From: Nilaparvata lugens
Taxonomy: Eukaryota; Arthropoda; Insecta; Hemiptera; Delphacidae
Direction of reading: 5' to 3'
DNA length: 64,000 nt
NCBI RefSeq assembly: GCF_014356525.2
Contig: NC_052511.1
Coordinates: 31,150,689-31,214,688 of the forward strand
Positions 47,346 to 60,620 of the stretch are shown one piece after another. The translations under genes were made by a program, and so were the position numbers. The first letter of the stretch is position 1. The number at the start of each line of letters is the position of its first letter. The notes below the pieces were generated by a model. The model did not search any database. It had not been told where the DNA came from and worked only from the letters and a program-made list of their open reading frames with translations.

Positions 47346-48744
47346 ACTTATAAATCTGTCACAATGGTTCACATAACCAATATGGTACGTCCGGATCCGT
47401 GCCAGCATTTTATTGTGAGTAAAAGTTTATTTCTAAATGGAAATTTTGAATTGTATGGTACATGTTTTTGTATTGAAGACTTGTTTCTAGAATAAAAATA
47501 CAGGAAAAATGAAAATAAGCCAGTATAATATATGGGCTTATTAAATTGAATGTACGAATTAATGTGAAATGAATGAATGAATGTTGCTTGAATGTGAAAC
47601 TCTTTGTTTCTTAAAAAATATCCACAATTATAATATAAACTGTAGTTGAGCAATGAAAAATTTCTCTCAAACTCTTTCACTCTCGTGAACGTGAATTCAC
47701 AACGTTTTCACTTCCTCTCGTGACCAATTTCTGTACCCGGGCCCTTAGTTAACTTGTCGGGTCCACTTTTACGAGTCACCAAGTTTTCTCTAATGAGTGA
47801 CAATATATAATATTGTCTCCATAATCATTTTTATTCGACAATGATATTTATTCACTTTTTGAAGACCAATAGTTGAGAAATTTATGATGAATACTAATCG
47901 ATTATCAATATTTGGAACAAGGATTTTGTATTTCAAAGCTCAGATTAAGAAAATAATTCAATAGCAGAGTGAAGTTTCATGGATGATTAATAATGAACAT
48001 GAATATCAATTTCATTCAAACTTTTCTCTACTATTCTGCAATAAATTACACTAATTGTTTGGAAGAAGTATGTGAGACAACGACTCCTGACAATGTTTTA
48101 ACTTTTTAAACCCTTTTCTATTCTCGAATCCCTGTTCTTTTGAATGCGCTCACCATTTGTTCTGTGATAGCAGTTTCCCAAGATTTATCGCGTTTTTTTT
48201 TTCTTTTTTCAAATCCTCAATCCAAGGTATGTATTATAATGTTTTGAATGTATTATAATTTTTTAATTATAATATAAGTCATGAATGTATTATATGTGTA
48301 TACGGCTCCATCTATTATAAAAACACTTGAAACTCCATAAGAATGGTATATTTGAGGTTATTTCACATAAAAATGTATACTAGTGTAGAAAAGACTTATG
48401 AGGATGTCAAAAAGTCATATTAAAATTGAGAGTGCCCAATATTTCTGGCTCTGAATCGATGAAACAACATTGTATTAGAACGTTCTTGAATTGGACCGAG
48501 ACTTATTCAAAATTCAATTTTCAGATGTTTCTTATTCAAATTCAAATATCAATAAAAATTATACACTAATATTATATTTATTGCTATGATTTGAAAAGAT
48601 TTGAATCCGCTAAGTTCTAGTAGGTCGGTTATCGCCTTGTCACAGTACATACCACATGAGAGTCAAAATTACTAAACGTACTAGTCAAACTATACCACCA
48701 CTTGCCAACAAAATCACCAATTCTGCCTGGAATGTGTGTGTAGC

Positions 48745-49201
48745 CTACAGTCCGTAGGTGAAGCACATTAATTTAGCGATGGAATAAGCTTGATTCGGAG
48801 TACTTCTCTCATTGAATGGAGTGCTCTGCGCAACAGTTCGCTGAATGTTTAGCATGACTTCATACTTGGCCATTAGGAAATCACAGCAACTTTCAGTATT
48901 TGCATTGAAATCGTAAACTGTCAGACACATTCCGCGCGGTTGCTTTTCAAAAGGCATTGCTCTGCTCTCGCCACCTGTTGAAGTCAGCCAGCCTTTCACT
49001 AGCATTTCGAGCTGCATTCAAAAATGTATTATTCCATTCATTCCCCGAGAGCCTCAATTTAACGCCACATTGATTTGCATGGAAAAATGTTGAGGCTTGA
49101 AAAATTCTGAAAGCTTCTGGTCTGATTTCTATGGTTTCTCCTCTAAGAAACTTCTGTTCGGAATCAAAAGTGAATGAATACAATTTCCAATTATTACTCA
49201 T
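48745..49201 (-). pseudogene. Frameshifted relic of an unrecognised protein-coding gene
   Basis: Two minus-strand frames overlap: one from an ATG at 49201 to 48947 (84 residues) and one from 49017 to a stop at 48745 (90 residues). Unlike most frames in this window both have balanced amino-acid composition with Trp, Cys, charged and aromatic residues. They read as successive parts of one protein split by a frameshift near 49000. No family is recognised. A non-LTR or DNA transposon ORF, a degraded host gene or an endogenous viral relic (nudivirus-derived sequence is reported in planthopper genomes) are all possible. A chance ORF pair is not excluded. Confidence 0.4.
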
Positions 49202-52200
49202 ACTATTAAAAAGTTGTTGTCGGGCAACGATTATTACCTAAGTGAGAGTATCATGTGATGCTTCTCAGGAATTCTATCAATTTATTTCTTGAATGAATGT
49301 TGTCACAAGAGAATTTCAGGGCTGATTGCTGTTATAAATTCTCCTATTATTGTAATGTTTGATCAATCATGTGGTGGAAACTGAACTAAAATAAGTGATG
49401 AATAGGGTTTTACTCTTCTTTCCACTTTTCATTATTAGATAGATGAATTTTCTTAATTTTTGTGAATGCAATGATTCATTCAGAATTCAATAAGTCAAGT
49501 ATGAAGTCTTTTCAGCTGTAAATTCATGATTAATTGGCATATTTATATTCTATTGATATTTTGGGTGCTCGAACATTATTCTGCATATAAGTTGAATGGT
49601 GTCGTCCAATGAGTGATTTCCAAAAGCGATCATGGAAGTCCATTAAGCGATCCATTGTTGAGAATAACAATAAGGATAGTCAGACGCTATCGCATGCATA
49701 TGATTGATAGATCTGATAGAAAATGCCTGATACGTTCAAATCTCAAGGTTTGTTATCCCACATGCTACTAGCGTTGAAAAAATTGGTTTTTGTTATTTTG
49801 ATGATTATGGCATGTGTTTTGAGTTGTAGCATGTGTAAATACCAAATACCATTCTATGCACAGTATTTTTCTCACTCGGAAACATATTATTTAGACAACA
49901 TTCAGATAATGCTACTAGGCTATTGTTTTTTTCTACAAGAACTATTTTTTCTTCCTCCTCTATCATATTTTTCCAACTCAAATTTCATTCTCAGTCATAA
50001 TCAAACCCAAAGTAATAGCATTCTCCAATTTACTATTCTTTTTCCCACTCCACATACCTGAACAATAATAATCCTCAGCTAATTAATCTTCATTTCTTTA
50101 CAACATTATAAGACGATCCCTATAATATCGTATTCATCTTCTCAAAACATCATATCTGAGAACACATGCTCGGAGATTGCACCCATAGGCAGTCTCGTCA
50201 ACTTAAACCGAACAACAATAAAAAGTCGAATGATGCTCCCGAGAAGAAGCTGTTTATCGCGAACGGCAGACGAAGTGAATGGATTTGTGGAGCAAATTCG
50301 TAGAGCAGTTTGCTTTCAGCGAGGAGGTGAATGGGAAATGGTACTCGGAGGAATGTTGTTGCCAGAGATGTCAAGCAAAGTGTTTCCACAAGTCGTTCAG
50401 CGGACAAAGGAGAAAGAAGAGTGAGGAGGAGATGAGGAAGCAGTCGGAACTGAAGACTATCTTTTATTCAGTTATCACGGATAATTAGACACGGCTTTGT
50501 TAGTTCGAGAAACGTACTTATTCTGGGAAGAGGGGCTTATCTTATTCCGCACTATTAGCGTTCGAACTCAGCTATCATCCTGCTCCTACTCCTCCTCCTC
50601 AAACTTCTTTGGAGGCTGTTCCGGGTGGGGGACGGGAAGAGGGAAGAAAACTTGCAGAGCAAGACAACAGCCGAAGTTGCTCCACAGGCAACGACGAAGT
50701 ACTACATTGAAACTCTCTTGTGATTGTCAACAGTGGCCGTCCCTTATTCTCGAAGATCATCACTGAGGAAATCGTCCCCTTGTGATCCGGACTACGTTAG
50801 TGGAGACAATGTCAGAGTTTATCGAAGTCAACTGCTCCAATCAGCTATTGATGGATTTTTAGTCAATGATCTCCTGATAAATTGAAAAACCACTCTAATC
50901 GTATCAGATGGTGTATGATATGATATACTCACTTTCTTGTTCAGGGCTACTAAAAAATGGCTTTAAAGCTGAAACATGGTTTGAAGGATAGAAATTTATG
51001 TTGAAGAAGAGTACTTAAGTTTTCAATTTTCATTTACATGGGAAATATTATAATGGGATATCAAGATAGTTGAAAACGAGAAATTTGTGTAGTTTTTTAC
51101 TTATTCAACATGTCGGCGATCAAATTATTTAGTATTATTTTAATATTATAAGTATTCATCAGAATCAGTTTGATATTATATCCTCTTTCTCTGGACTGAT
51201 GATGATATGTCCTGGTGATAATTCTGATTGATTTCTCTTAACTCTTTTCCTCAGCAAAGTTTAGGAGGCCCTTCAACTTTGAGAGCTATTATTTTCGCCC
51301 TCTAATATTGGAAAAATTAAAGATGATATTCTTTTTTTTCGATTTTCATAATTCACTATTCACAGTTTGGAGAGTCGATGAAATATACAGAAAAATTCCA
51401 ACCAAATACAGGAGATTGACTCACAAGCTGAATATTAAAGAAACAAAGTTGTGCGTGCTACATCAAATTAACACCAATAAGTAATGAATTATTACAAAGA
51501 TTCACAATTTAGAGAATACTATTATGATTAGGGAATAAAACCTTGAATTAGTACTCATTAATCTGAAAACCGTATATTGGATAATAAAACTCAGAACTGA
51601 ACAATGAGGCTCAAAAATATCATCCATATCACATTAGCAATAGTTATTGGATGGAATTTAATAACGTCGGCGGTTAATTCTTGACTATGATAATCATTGA
51701 AAGCGCTGCTATGAGATTCCCATAACATCATTAGCAGGGTAGTGGTTTTTCATTAACGGTCATATTTCCCGATGAACCGTGACCGTTCATATATCCAGAA
51801 TGCGAATAATATTACGCTATGAAATGTAGGCAGAGCCAGATAATATTATTCTATCATTAATGGTTGGAATACAACTTTCGTTCAGCAGTAACCCGATCAC
51901 TGGAATGTGTGCTCATATGCGAACCTGTGGTCGTGTAGTTATTATACATTGAGGCGAATCTACCAATAACGCGGTTCCCTGCTAACTGGGTCAAATTTGG
52001 TATTGGATCAGGTATTTTGAAGTGGGTACTATCAGCTTCAATAATACTATTACTCACATGCTCTCACATATAGACGAGATATGTATGTTCAGTTCAGATA
52101 CGAGTAATAGTGAGCTATAATGATGTAGGTGGAGTTATTCTCGGTTATGATCAGGTATATTCGGCGTATGTCAGGTATGCATGATCCGACTACATTGATT

Positions 52201-52648
52201 TGCGCTGTGTTTGATTCAATTAATGATGAATTCGATCACATCAAGTGTATTCTAGCAATGGTAGGTATGAGTGGATGAGCCTGATAATGAGACTTTGAGT
52301 GATATATTTCAAGCGGGATGACTTTGTCTATTCCCAATATTATATTCGCGAATTCAACTCTCCTTCTTCGTCCAGACGGTTTGTCGGCTCTTACAGGTTT
52401 TTCTTATTGTGACAGTGTTGGAAGGAAAACGTGAATACTGGAATCACACTGAATCCATTTTTAATTTATCAGAAATGAACACTTTAAATCACTTTTCCTC
52501 TCTGAACGCTATCCTTCCAAGCTTAATCTAATATGAAAAGTATAATATTAAAACTATCCCTCAAATTTAAATAAAAGTCCATTCATTAAATAAATCAAAC
52601 TATGAACTTCAACTTCATTCCTTTGAACACTATTCTCCCTTAAGAGAT
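49202..52648. other. Intronic stretch without recognised genes
   Basis: AT-rich DNA with a mixed-composition block at 50180-50800, open in short frames but without a recognised family, and irregular A/T-rich sequence to 52.6 kb. Nothing diagnostic of a transposon was found. Confidence 0.5.
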
Positions 52649-52676
52649 GATAAGAGATCATCTCTGATCTCTTATC
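52649..52676. repeat. Short perfect hairpin
   Basis: Gataagagatc (52649-52659) and gatctcttatc (52666-52676) form an 11-bp perfect stem with a 6-nt loop. An overlapping palindrome, agagatga...tcatctct, shares the left part. Confidence 0.75.
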
Positions 52677-53008
52677 ACAGTGAAATTCAACTATGAAACG
52701 ATTTCCTCTCCACGCCATATCTAGCACTCAATCCGAAACGCCTATCCAATTAATATCTGGCGCAAAGTTGCTCAGATACAATTAATTAATGATGGCGTAA
52801 AAGGAAATCCAGGTAGTAAATTGTCGGTGCAGTACGAAGTTGATAATTTTCGTATTATTTGTTGCGGGCGGGGGGGAGGTATATGTGTGAAGATGGAAGG
52901 GGGTTCAATAGGTATGGAGACGTGGTAGCTTAGACCTTAATTAGAAGGGTGTTAAGGGGGCATACAGCCTTACTACTCCATTAGCATCTCATTAATCTTC
53001 GTATGCTT

Positions 53009-53020
53009 CCCCCCCCCCCC
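53009..53020. repeat. Poly-C run
   Basis: About 12 consecutive C residues, with further C-runs near 53034 and 53208. Confidence 0.9.
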
Positions 53021-53214
53021 GACCAACACCTTACCCCCCACAATTCTGGCTCACGTGTGGGTACATGCACACACCTGCCCCTCCTATCCTGCACGGAATC
53101 TCTTGTTTGAAACCGTAGCAGTGTATCTTGCCCAGTGTACACGTTTCTAATATATGGGCACACGGGTTTGGATTGTTGTGTCCCCCCTATACCCCAAAAC
53201 CAACCCCCCCCCCA

Positions 53215-53410
53215 CCAAGGCTCTTTCTAGCAAACCAGGTTAGTCCCAACAAGGTCATGTTGCCCGTTCCAAGAGTCATTATTCCCCCACAGTTAGCAGG
53301 ATGAATTGCCGGCTGGATAAGAGCCTGATTTCAGCTGTTTAATTGTTGTACTAAGTTGGCTGCTCAGTTGCATTCGTTGTTTAATCCGGCAAGTTTATGC
53401 ACAATCCTCC
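53215..53410. other. Candidate conserved non-coding element
   Basis: Non-repetitive, balanced-composition DNA (caacaaggtcatgttgcccg, gaattgccggctggataaga, tttcagctgtttaattgttg, ttgtttaatccggcaagttt). No coding or transposon signal. Its density of homeodomain-like taatt and E-box-like cagctg motifs suits a developmental enhancer, but this is inference. Confidence 0.35.
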
Positions 53411-53929
53411 TCTGACTTGGTCGGAATCTACCAATTACTATCTGTAATTATATTAACTATTAAAACTGGGCGTTTCAACTGGTTGCCTCTTATCTTATTT
53501 CTGTTCAATTGTACCTACATTGAATTAATTTATTACCCATATACTCTATTTCTAGGAATACTTAACACTTTTTCAATTATACTGGCTTGTAAGAAGTACT
53601 CGGTCTAATAATTTTTTTTTCAATTTCATAGACTAGACCCTTCTTTAAATAGCTCATTTTTCTCTCTCCAAAACACTAGTAACAGATATTATTCTCTCAT
53701 CAGGTATAGAAATGATTCAATTCTTATTATGAATAATTCACTTAGTTGTCCAATTGCAAATTAAAATTTGATTGATTGATCGATATCCGATAATATAAAT
53801 ATGTTAAGATCCATTTTCTCATCAGTCTGATCATCCTAGTATTTTGAAATGAGTTGCGTACTTACAAGTTTTAATTAGATTATTAATATATTAATGATAC
53901 ATTATATTACAATGATAAATTGCTATTCA

Positions 53930-54046
53930 AATTGAACCTGTAAAGTATCCTTATATTGTGAGTTATATCCGATGGGATCGTTTTGTTGATGTAGTATTTT
54001 CATTCTGTTTTGCTGATGTAAACAATAAAGCTTGATTTGATTTGTA
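53930..54046 (+). repeat. Probable LINE 3' end with (TTTGA)n tail
   Basis: Ends in gtaaacaataaagcttgatt followed by tgatttg, a polyadenylation-like aataaa followed by a short pentanucleotide-like tail. The unique part upstream (tatcctt...tccgatgggatcgttttgt) has no ORF. Confidence 0.5.
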
Positions 54047-55147
54047 AATAGAGTTTTTTCTAAATTCACTTTTTCGTTTCATTTTTGTAGAAACGGAAAT
54101 ATAGCCATCACGTCCTTAAAAACTGTAAAAATGTGCCAGTCCATATCCGCTATTCTTTACTTGGTCATTAGACCAGCTCTATTATCAGAGAACGAATCAC
54201 TCTTCCGATTCTTTTTTTAAATGACCTGACTTCCAGGCCTGTACTTAGAGGGTATTTCCGTTCGATTGTCCATCGTGGGATCGATAGATGCTATAGAAAA
54301 TTCCGATAAATTATTCACGGCAATTGTCAAGCCACTCTAGCACCTTCACGCAGTAACGTGACTTTTGGGTTTAGTTGGATTCGGGAATTGCTATGAGTGT
54401 GGTTGGTTTCCGATATCAACTTTGCTATCAACTCTGTTGTAATGCTGTTGCTTGATGACGTGATTGCGAGTGACTTCTGAATACATGGAAGAAATTATTA
54501 TTGTGTTGTTAAAGATCTTTGAGAAAAAATAACCGGAAAGATTTATGGATGTTCTATTGAGTTAAGGAAATCATTGCTATCGGATTGAATTCAGTTTGAT
54601 GTGTGTAAAACGACTGACAGTTCAGTATTCAGAAAGGAACAATGAAAATCATTGGAGAAGTAACAATATGAAGTAAAAGAGTTATAATTCTCATATGTGA
54701 TGGTTTTTTTGAAATACAGTTATGAATATTCAAAATCCTCCAGTAACTGTTAATACCAAACAACACGATTATTATGATTGTCTGAATTCATTGATTTTAG
54801 ATGGATATTTTCCACTGCATATGTGAGTACATTGATTGAATTTTTTTAATACCACTTCAATTGTGTTGTTTTTATTGAGAAAACCACTGTTTTTGATTCT
54901 TGTATTCATATTGGATCTATCAATTTTCTATGTACTAGATAATACTAGTATAAAGTCTCGAACATTTACCTCTCCACACACAGGCTTAAGCCTTCGTGGA
55001 TGAGATGCATGTATTTTTTTCCTCTTTTCACATTTTGGTTTCATAAGGATTTTTTGTACAATACTTATTATGATCAAGTGTGATTGACTACAACATAATA
55101 AGCGTACATCTTAATTCATTAAAAATTGAACCAATTATTATTGTAAA

Positions 55148-55210
55148 ATATGTTCAACTGTGTATTTAATTCATGCAATAAAATGGATTTGAATTTAAAT
55201 TTAAATTTTC
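55148..55210 (+). repeat. Dispersed LINE 3'-end-like repeat, copy 2
   Basis: Reads atgttcaactgtgtatttaa then ttcatgcaataaaatggatt then tgaatttaaatttaaa. Related to 1898-1985. Confidence 0.5.
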
Positions 55211-56107
55211 ATTACTACGATTGAAATAACTGCTCATTCAACTTGAAAATGTGACCGGTGTGGTCACGAAACCACATGACCATGGTATACCGAATAAAAC
55301 TGTGTAGAATTTGACAACATATTTGTGTTTTTATTCAATTATGGTGTGCTTATTTCTTACTTCAGGATTTCTTCTTTTATTGGTTATTAATATAATTTTT
55401 TCTCATATACCTTGAATTACAATCTGGAGTTGCATTTAACAGGGACTCAATGCATGCGTCAGAAGCCTCTCCAATATAAAGATATAATAACATAATATAA
55501 GAGTACAGTAGCTCTATGCGCCCTAAGTTAGCCAGATTCTTATAAGTTCGGCAGAACATACCATAGACCCTAAACCCGCCTAGGTCCTAGACCATATGCA
55601 CTACAACCCTCCGGATGGGGCTCTGTGCACCCTCGGACATTATAAAGAATATCAACTGGGGTGAGAATAAAAAGTAGGTAGGGTACGAGATGAAGGTCAA
55701 TGAACTCTGATTGTGACACGAGCAGTAGATTTGGTGAGATAAAAATTGTGTCAAGAGTGAATTCGCTCTAGAGCACTAGTACAATGTTCTTTTTCGTTTG
55801 TTGTTATAATGCGAGCATTTTGGGGTGTTATGACAGCGTCATACTTCTCTATTATTGAATGTTTTTCTATCTTTTTCATCCCATCCCCTGCAAACATTGG
55901 ATCACGACTATAACAATATTATCACCATACTCATTCATTGTCATTATTTTGGGATAAAAATTATTTTGTTTGGAATAACTGACGAAACAAACTTTTTTGC
56001 AATAATTTCTAATCAAAATTCTGGAATGAAATGGTAAGGGTTATAAATCCTGTCCTATCATTCACAATCATTCTATGATTTTGTTTTTCGAAAAAATCGA
56101 AAAATAT

Positions 56108-56854
56108 CGAAAAAATTAAGGTACCGCAATTTCTAAATTTCTATAAGTTTCAAGGTCCCCCGAGTCAAAAAAAGTGTTTTTGGGTGTGTGTGTGTGTGTA
56201 TGAGTGTATGTGCGTCTGTTTACAAGATATCTCATCTCCCAATGAACGGAATGACTTGAAATTTGGAACTTAAGGTCCTTACACTATAAGGATCCGACAC
56301 GAACAATTTCGATCGAATGAAATTCAAGATGGCGGCTAAAATTGCGAAATTGTTGTCAAAAACAGGATTTTTCGCGATTTTCTCGGAAACGGCTCCAATG
56401 ATTTTGATTAAACTTATACCTAGAATAGACATCGATAAGTCCCATACCTGTAAAAATTTCAGGAGCTTCGCCCCATCTATGCGAAGTTTGATTTTAGATT
56501 CTCGATTATCAGGCTTTAGATAGAATTTGAACGAAAAATTCTGAGTGAAAAAGATCGAGCATGAGAATCTCTACAATTAATGTACAATAACATTTCACCT
56601 AAAATTAAAAATAAGCTTGAAATTCGAGAAAATGTGATTATCTAATTGCAAACTGTTGACAACTGTTGATTCTATTAAATGATTCACTATGAAGAGATAG
56701 CAGACCTCACGTGTCTCCAGCGTTATTGTCCTGTCACCAGCTGGCTCAAATCTTTGAATTATAGTAGACTTGAGATGCGCGGCAACACTAGCGTCAGGTG
56801 ATCAATTTTCAAAACGGCAAGGAAAGTTGTGTGAGTGCGCCACACCAGATTTTT
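56108..56854 (-). mobile_element. Family A element copy, minus orientation, missing one end
   Basis: The right edge (ggcaaggaaagttgtgtgag followed by tgcgccacaccagattttt) is the reverse complement of the left end of the copy at 35.92 kb, and the interior matches throughout. The left edge stops near aaaaaattaaggtacc, so the palindromic terminus with the ggtaaggaaagt motif is absent. It is the inverted partner, about 20 kb away, of the near full-length copy. Confidence 0.75.
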
Positions 56855-59089
56855 AAATATTAGTTATTAAAACCAGTACTCACTGTAGAGCGCTTCGGAT
56901 TATTTTAATCTGTTGAAAATAGATGTAATGAAATTTAATAATAATTATATTACTGTGAATTTATAGTATATGATTAGTACAATTAATGTAATATTATAAA
57001 TTTCATAGAGTATCATTTCAGCATTGGAATATAATCATGCACTGATAATAATAAAGTGTTCTCACATTTTAAAAATCATTTCATTAGTCCACGGCAGTCA
57101 CTATACCTTTGAGTACTCTGGATGATATACTTGGGTAGATGAGGAGGACTGCAGCGAAATATATTATGTCGTATATATCCGTTCTTTGTTGTTACTATTT
57201 GACGGCTCTAGCCGAAATATGGTGGAAAGGGTGATGATGATGTTAGGTTGTGTGGAAACATGGCGGAGCATAACGAGGATATGAAAGAGAGTGGAAACTT
57301 TTAATGCTATTTCGTCATTCCCCCACTTCTTGTCGCACACTTTTCGCTGCTTTCTTTTCACGCCTCAATGAGCACGAATGGGAAGCATGGAAGTAGACGA
57401 AAAGAAAAATAGAGGAACTCGACGGAAAATGGAGGAAGAATTTTGTCGTCGTGTGACGAGTTTTCGGGGAGTTTTTTGATGGAGGCAAAGTACTCGTGGG
57501 TGGATGGAAAGATTCCTCCTCTTATAGATAGAAGTTGTTTCGTGAAAACAAGAAGTAAGGAATTACAAATAATAAAAGAAATGAGGAGAAAGTTGGGAGA
57601 AGTTGATAGAATACATGCAATGCTGGCAAAACGTCTGGCAAAGTTGTTTTCGCATCGATAGTGTTCCTGAAAAGAGATGAAAACTCGGACTTATCTCAAT
57701 CGACCGAGAAGCAAAATCAACTCTAGTCGCACGGAAGAGCGTTTCAAAAGATTCTAAAGTACTGAAGTTTGATTTTGAAGCTAGCTTTGTTGTTTGTACC
57801 GTAGTCTCGGTGACTTGTTGAGGCGGGAATTTCGGAATGAAGGTGAATTCTTAGCGTGGTGACAAGGAGAGTAGGGAATTTCTCATTCGATGAGATATAA
57901 CATTGATGAATTCAACGAATTTTGAAGACATAACTAAGCAGGAGAGTTATTCTACAAAACAGCAAAGTTTTCTATGAAGAATTTCTGTTTTAGAAAAGTG
58001 AAATAAAGGTCTATCAGTGTGACTAAGTTGAGACGCTCAAAGCACGCGTCTCTCCTCGTTATTTCCAGTAGTAATTTAATGTTAATTATTACAGAATATG
58101 GATTGAGTTTTGTCCAGTTGTTTTAGAATTATTTTGCTAAGATTATTCATAAATCCACTAGAGTGAGTGAATTCCAACTTGCAGGTTCGAGAGCTTCAAT
58201 TAAAACTAATAATTTGTTCTTAGTTGTTAGGAGACCATGGATATTATACTGTGAGCAAACTATGAAGCTCTACACATGAGAATGATGTCAAGTCTGTAAC
58301 TGAGGAATCAATAATTTTCACATAAATATTCCAATATAGCTTTATTGTCAATTTATTTATATATTTTCACACTTTCAATCGTTTTTTGTTTGATTATGGT
58401 GACTGTTTTATGGTTTCTATCTATTTACGTGAAAAATTCACTCCATTCATTCAATTTTTCAATGCCTCCTATCAATACCAAATCAGAGAAAAAATGTTAT
58501 GAGAAGTTCCAATATATATCCTTGTGTTAAATTCAGGGATGGCTCCGCCAGTACATATTTCACGTTGTCCACAAACGTGGGAATTGTCAACGCACGGTCC
58601 TTTTTCTCACATTATGAACCTGTCAATCATCGCAAGTCGAGAAATAAATTTTCAAAACAATTTATTATTTCAAAGTTTTTAATAGAGGGTACTACAAGTT
58701 ATTAGGTTACATCGTACGTGATGTCGTATTATTTTTATTAATTTAAAAAATATATGTATAGAACTATGCATGTTCTGCTTGATTTCTTACATTTATCATC
58801 TCGTAGACACGAGCATCATAATATGTGATAAGAAAATTACATCAACATAATAATTATCATGCATTATTGATGAAATATAATGTATAGATAAGAAGGGTAC
58901 CTTGATGTTATTATCATTGCAGTAAAAGTGGTATAGTCCGATATGTAGTAGTCCTATAGAACAAGTTGGGTATGATAATATCTAAATATTGAGAGTTTCA
59001 TTACTATAAACTCAATGAAAACAATCCAAAATTACTTGTATTTTGATTCCCCCAAATAATTTTTCAATTTATCACGTATGAAAATTAAA

Positions 59090-59500
59090 CAAGCACAAAT
59101 GACTTTTGATGCTAAAAAGCGGGCAATTTACTCAATTACCGTTTGGGTGCATAATGCATGCGTCGACTGCCGCCTTTGTGATGCAGTTTAAAGTACTAGA
59201 ATAATAATGGAGGTCATATCCCCTACTCGTTCCCCTTTTCACCCCATTTTAGCATTACAAACAGCTTCATCCCCTTTAAAACCAACCCCCGATTATTCAT
59301 TGCTATTTGTACAGGATGACCGGTAAATAATGCACGGGCTGTGACCGGAAGAACCCATTTTTTGAATTTGTATCGATCGCTGCGCTGGCCATTAATGATT
59401 GAGAGACAGCGACCAAATTACCGGTTGCCTTTGCAATTACAATTTGTGAGTGCGCAGTTTGGAGTCCAGACCCAATTATCATCTTACAGTATTCATTGTT
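59090..59500. other. Candidate conserved non-coding element near the exon
   Basis: About 2.2 kb upstream of the 49-nt exon. Non-repetitive sequence with cataatgcatgcgtcgactg, gatgaccggtaaataatgca, ttgtatcgatcgctgcgctg and aaattaccggttgcctttgc. It has two accggt motifs (59319, 59420) and several taat cores. No ORF or transposon signature. Possible splicing or transcriptional control element; conservation not tested. Confidence 0.4.
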
Positions 59501-59654
59501 TAGCTGTTTTGTACCTCTAACGACACATGGCTTTTGTTACGTGTATATAGTATTGAAATTTTGACTTGGGATAGTTTCTAGAGCACTGTTCCATTGTCAC
59601 CATGCTTTCCAATTGATAATAATCAGTTGTTGATTATTTATTATAGGATTCATC

Positions 59655-59745
59655 TATTGATTCATACAATAAGTACATTATTAAAATGATAAGGAAAGAA
59701 AAAATAAGCCAAACTTGTGCTATTCCTCTCCCAAATGTAAATAAT
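59655..59745 (+). repeat. Dispersed hairpin repeat
   Basis: Reads acaataagtacattattaaa, then gataaggaaagaaaaaataa, then acttgtgctattcctctccc and aaatgtaaata. It aligns across about 80 bp with 35352-35436. The left hairpin arm has decayed here. Confidence 0.65.
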
Positions 59746-59830
59746 TTAGGTTAAGGTTAAGGTTTGTTTTTCAAGTGATTGATTATTTTAATACTAACTG
59801 ATGAATTACTTATTATGCTGTCTAGCTTAT

Positions 59831-59880
59831 TGAAAAAAGCAATACTTTCCTTACCCATGGTAATGGGCATGAAAGTAAAA
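59831..59880 (+). mobile_element. Terminal fragment of family A
   Basis: A short piece reading gaaaaaagcaatactttcct, then tacccatggtaatgggcatg, then aaagtaaaa matches the palindromic right terminus of the copy ending at 36735. Only this terminus is present. Confidence 0.6.
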
Positions 59881-60009
59881 ATCACATACTAGATTAATGA
59901 ATATATAAATCTCTCATATGTATTATTTTCCTCTCCTGGACTAAGTCATGATCTCTTCCTTTCAACCTCTTTTTCCAGTTTGTCTCTGTCCCTTCCACAA
60001 CTTTTTGTC

Positions 60010-60620
60010 TTTCAACAGGCTCTGATTTGGAACAATCGGTCCGGAACAAAAAGTGACCTCACACTCTCGGCCGGCCCTACATTGAGTGCAAAGGACAGGA
60101 CAGGTCCACCATACAAATTGAAATAGCGGCCTGTTAAATAGCTGGTACTTGGAGGCTTTCCCTCAACCCCCAGCAACATGAACTTTCCCTTACAGCATCT
60201 CCACCCTACCCATCACTCACGGCCAGGAAAAATCTTTGCCCAAAGGGTAGTGGGTTGACGTGGTGATATAGAACCCAATTTGAGTTTTGATTACCCCCTT
60301 GCCCACCCCCTTTCAATCCCTCAATCTATTCTGGGCTTTCCCCACCATCACTTGAGATCGTTTGGAGGGCGTGGGGGAGGTTTTGGAAACAACTAAAAAC
60401 TCTAAACTCGAGATTCCCCCAGCTTTTTGAGTACAGCATACTCGAAATCTCCTCACTCACTTCCCTACTCCCAATTTGAACTACCTCATTACTGACGGCA
60501 TTTTGCTTCTTTATTTTCTCCTTCCACACACCCAACAAAGTACCTCCCCCATTGAAAGTAGGAGAAAGCTCTGAAAACGAAAACCCTTACCTTTATCAAG
60601 TTGTGCCCCCTCCCCAGAGT
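60010..60620. other. C-rich mixed-composition block
   Basis: Contains gatttggaacaatcggtccg, ctctcggccggccctacatt and many ccccc/cccacc runs between 60160 and 60620. No gene is recognised; the minus-strand frame at 60326-60538 is unsupported. Confidence 0.35.

Noticed and set aside
53680..53715. Recursive splice site (ctctcatcag|gtatag)
   Set aside because: The acceptor half is plausible, but gtatag is a poor donor and there is no downstream RS-exon donor close by.
57443..57661. 72-residue + strand frame with Lys/Arg-rich end
   Set aside because: Charged composition comes from local purine-rich DNA. No domain and no supporting signals.
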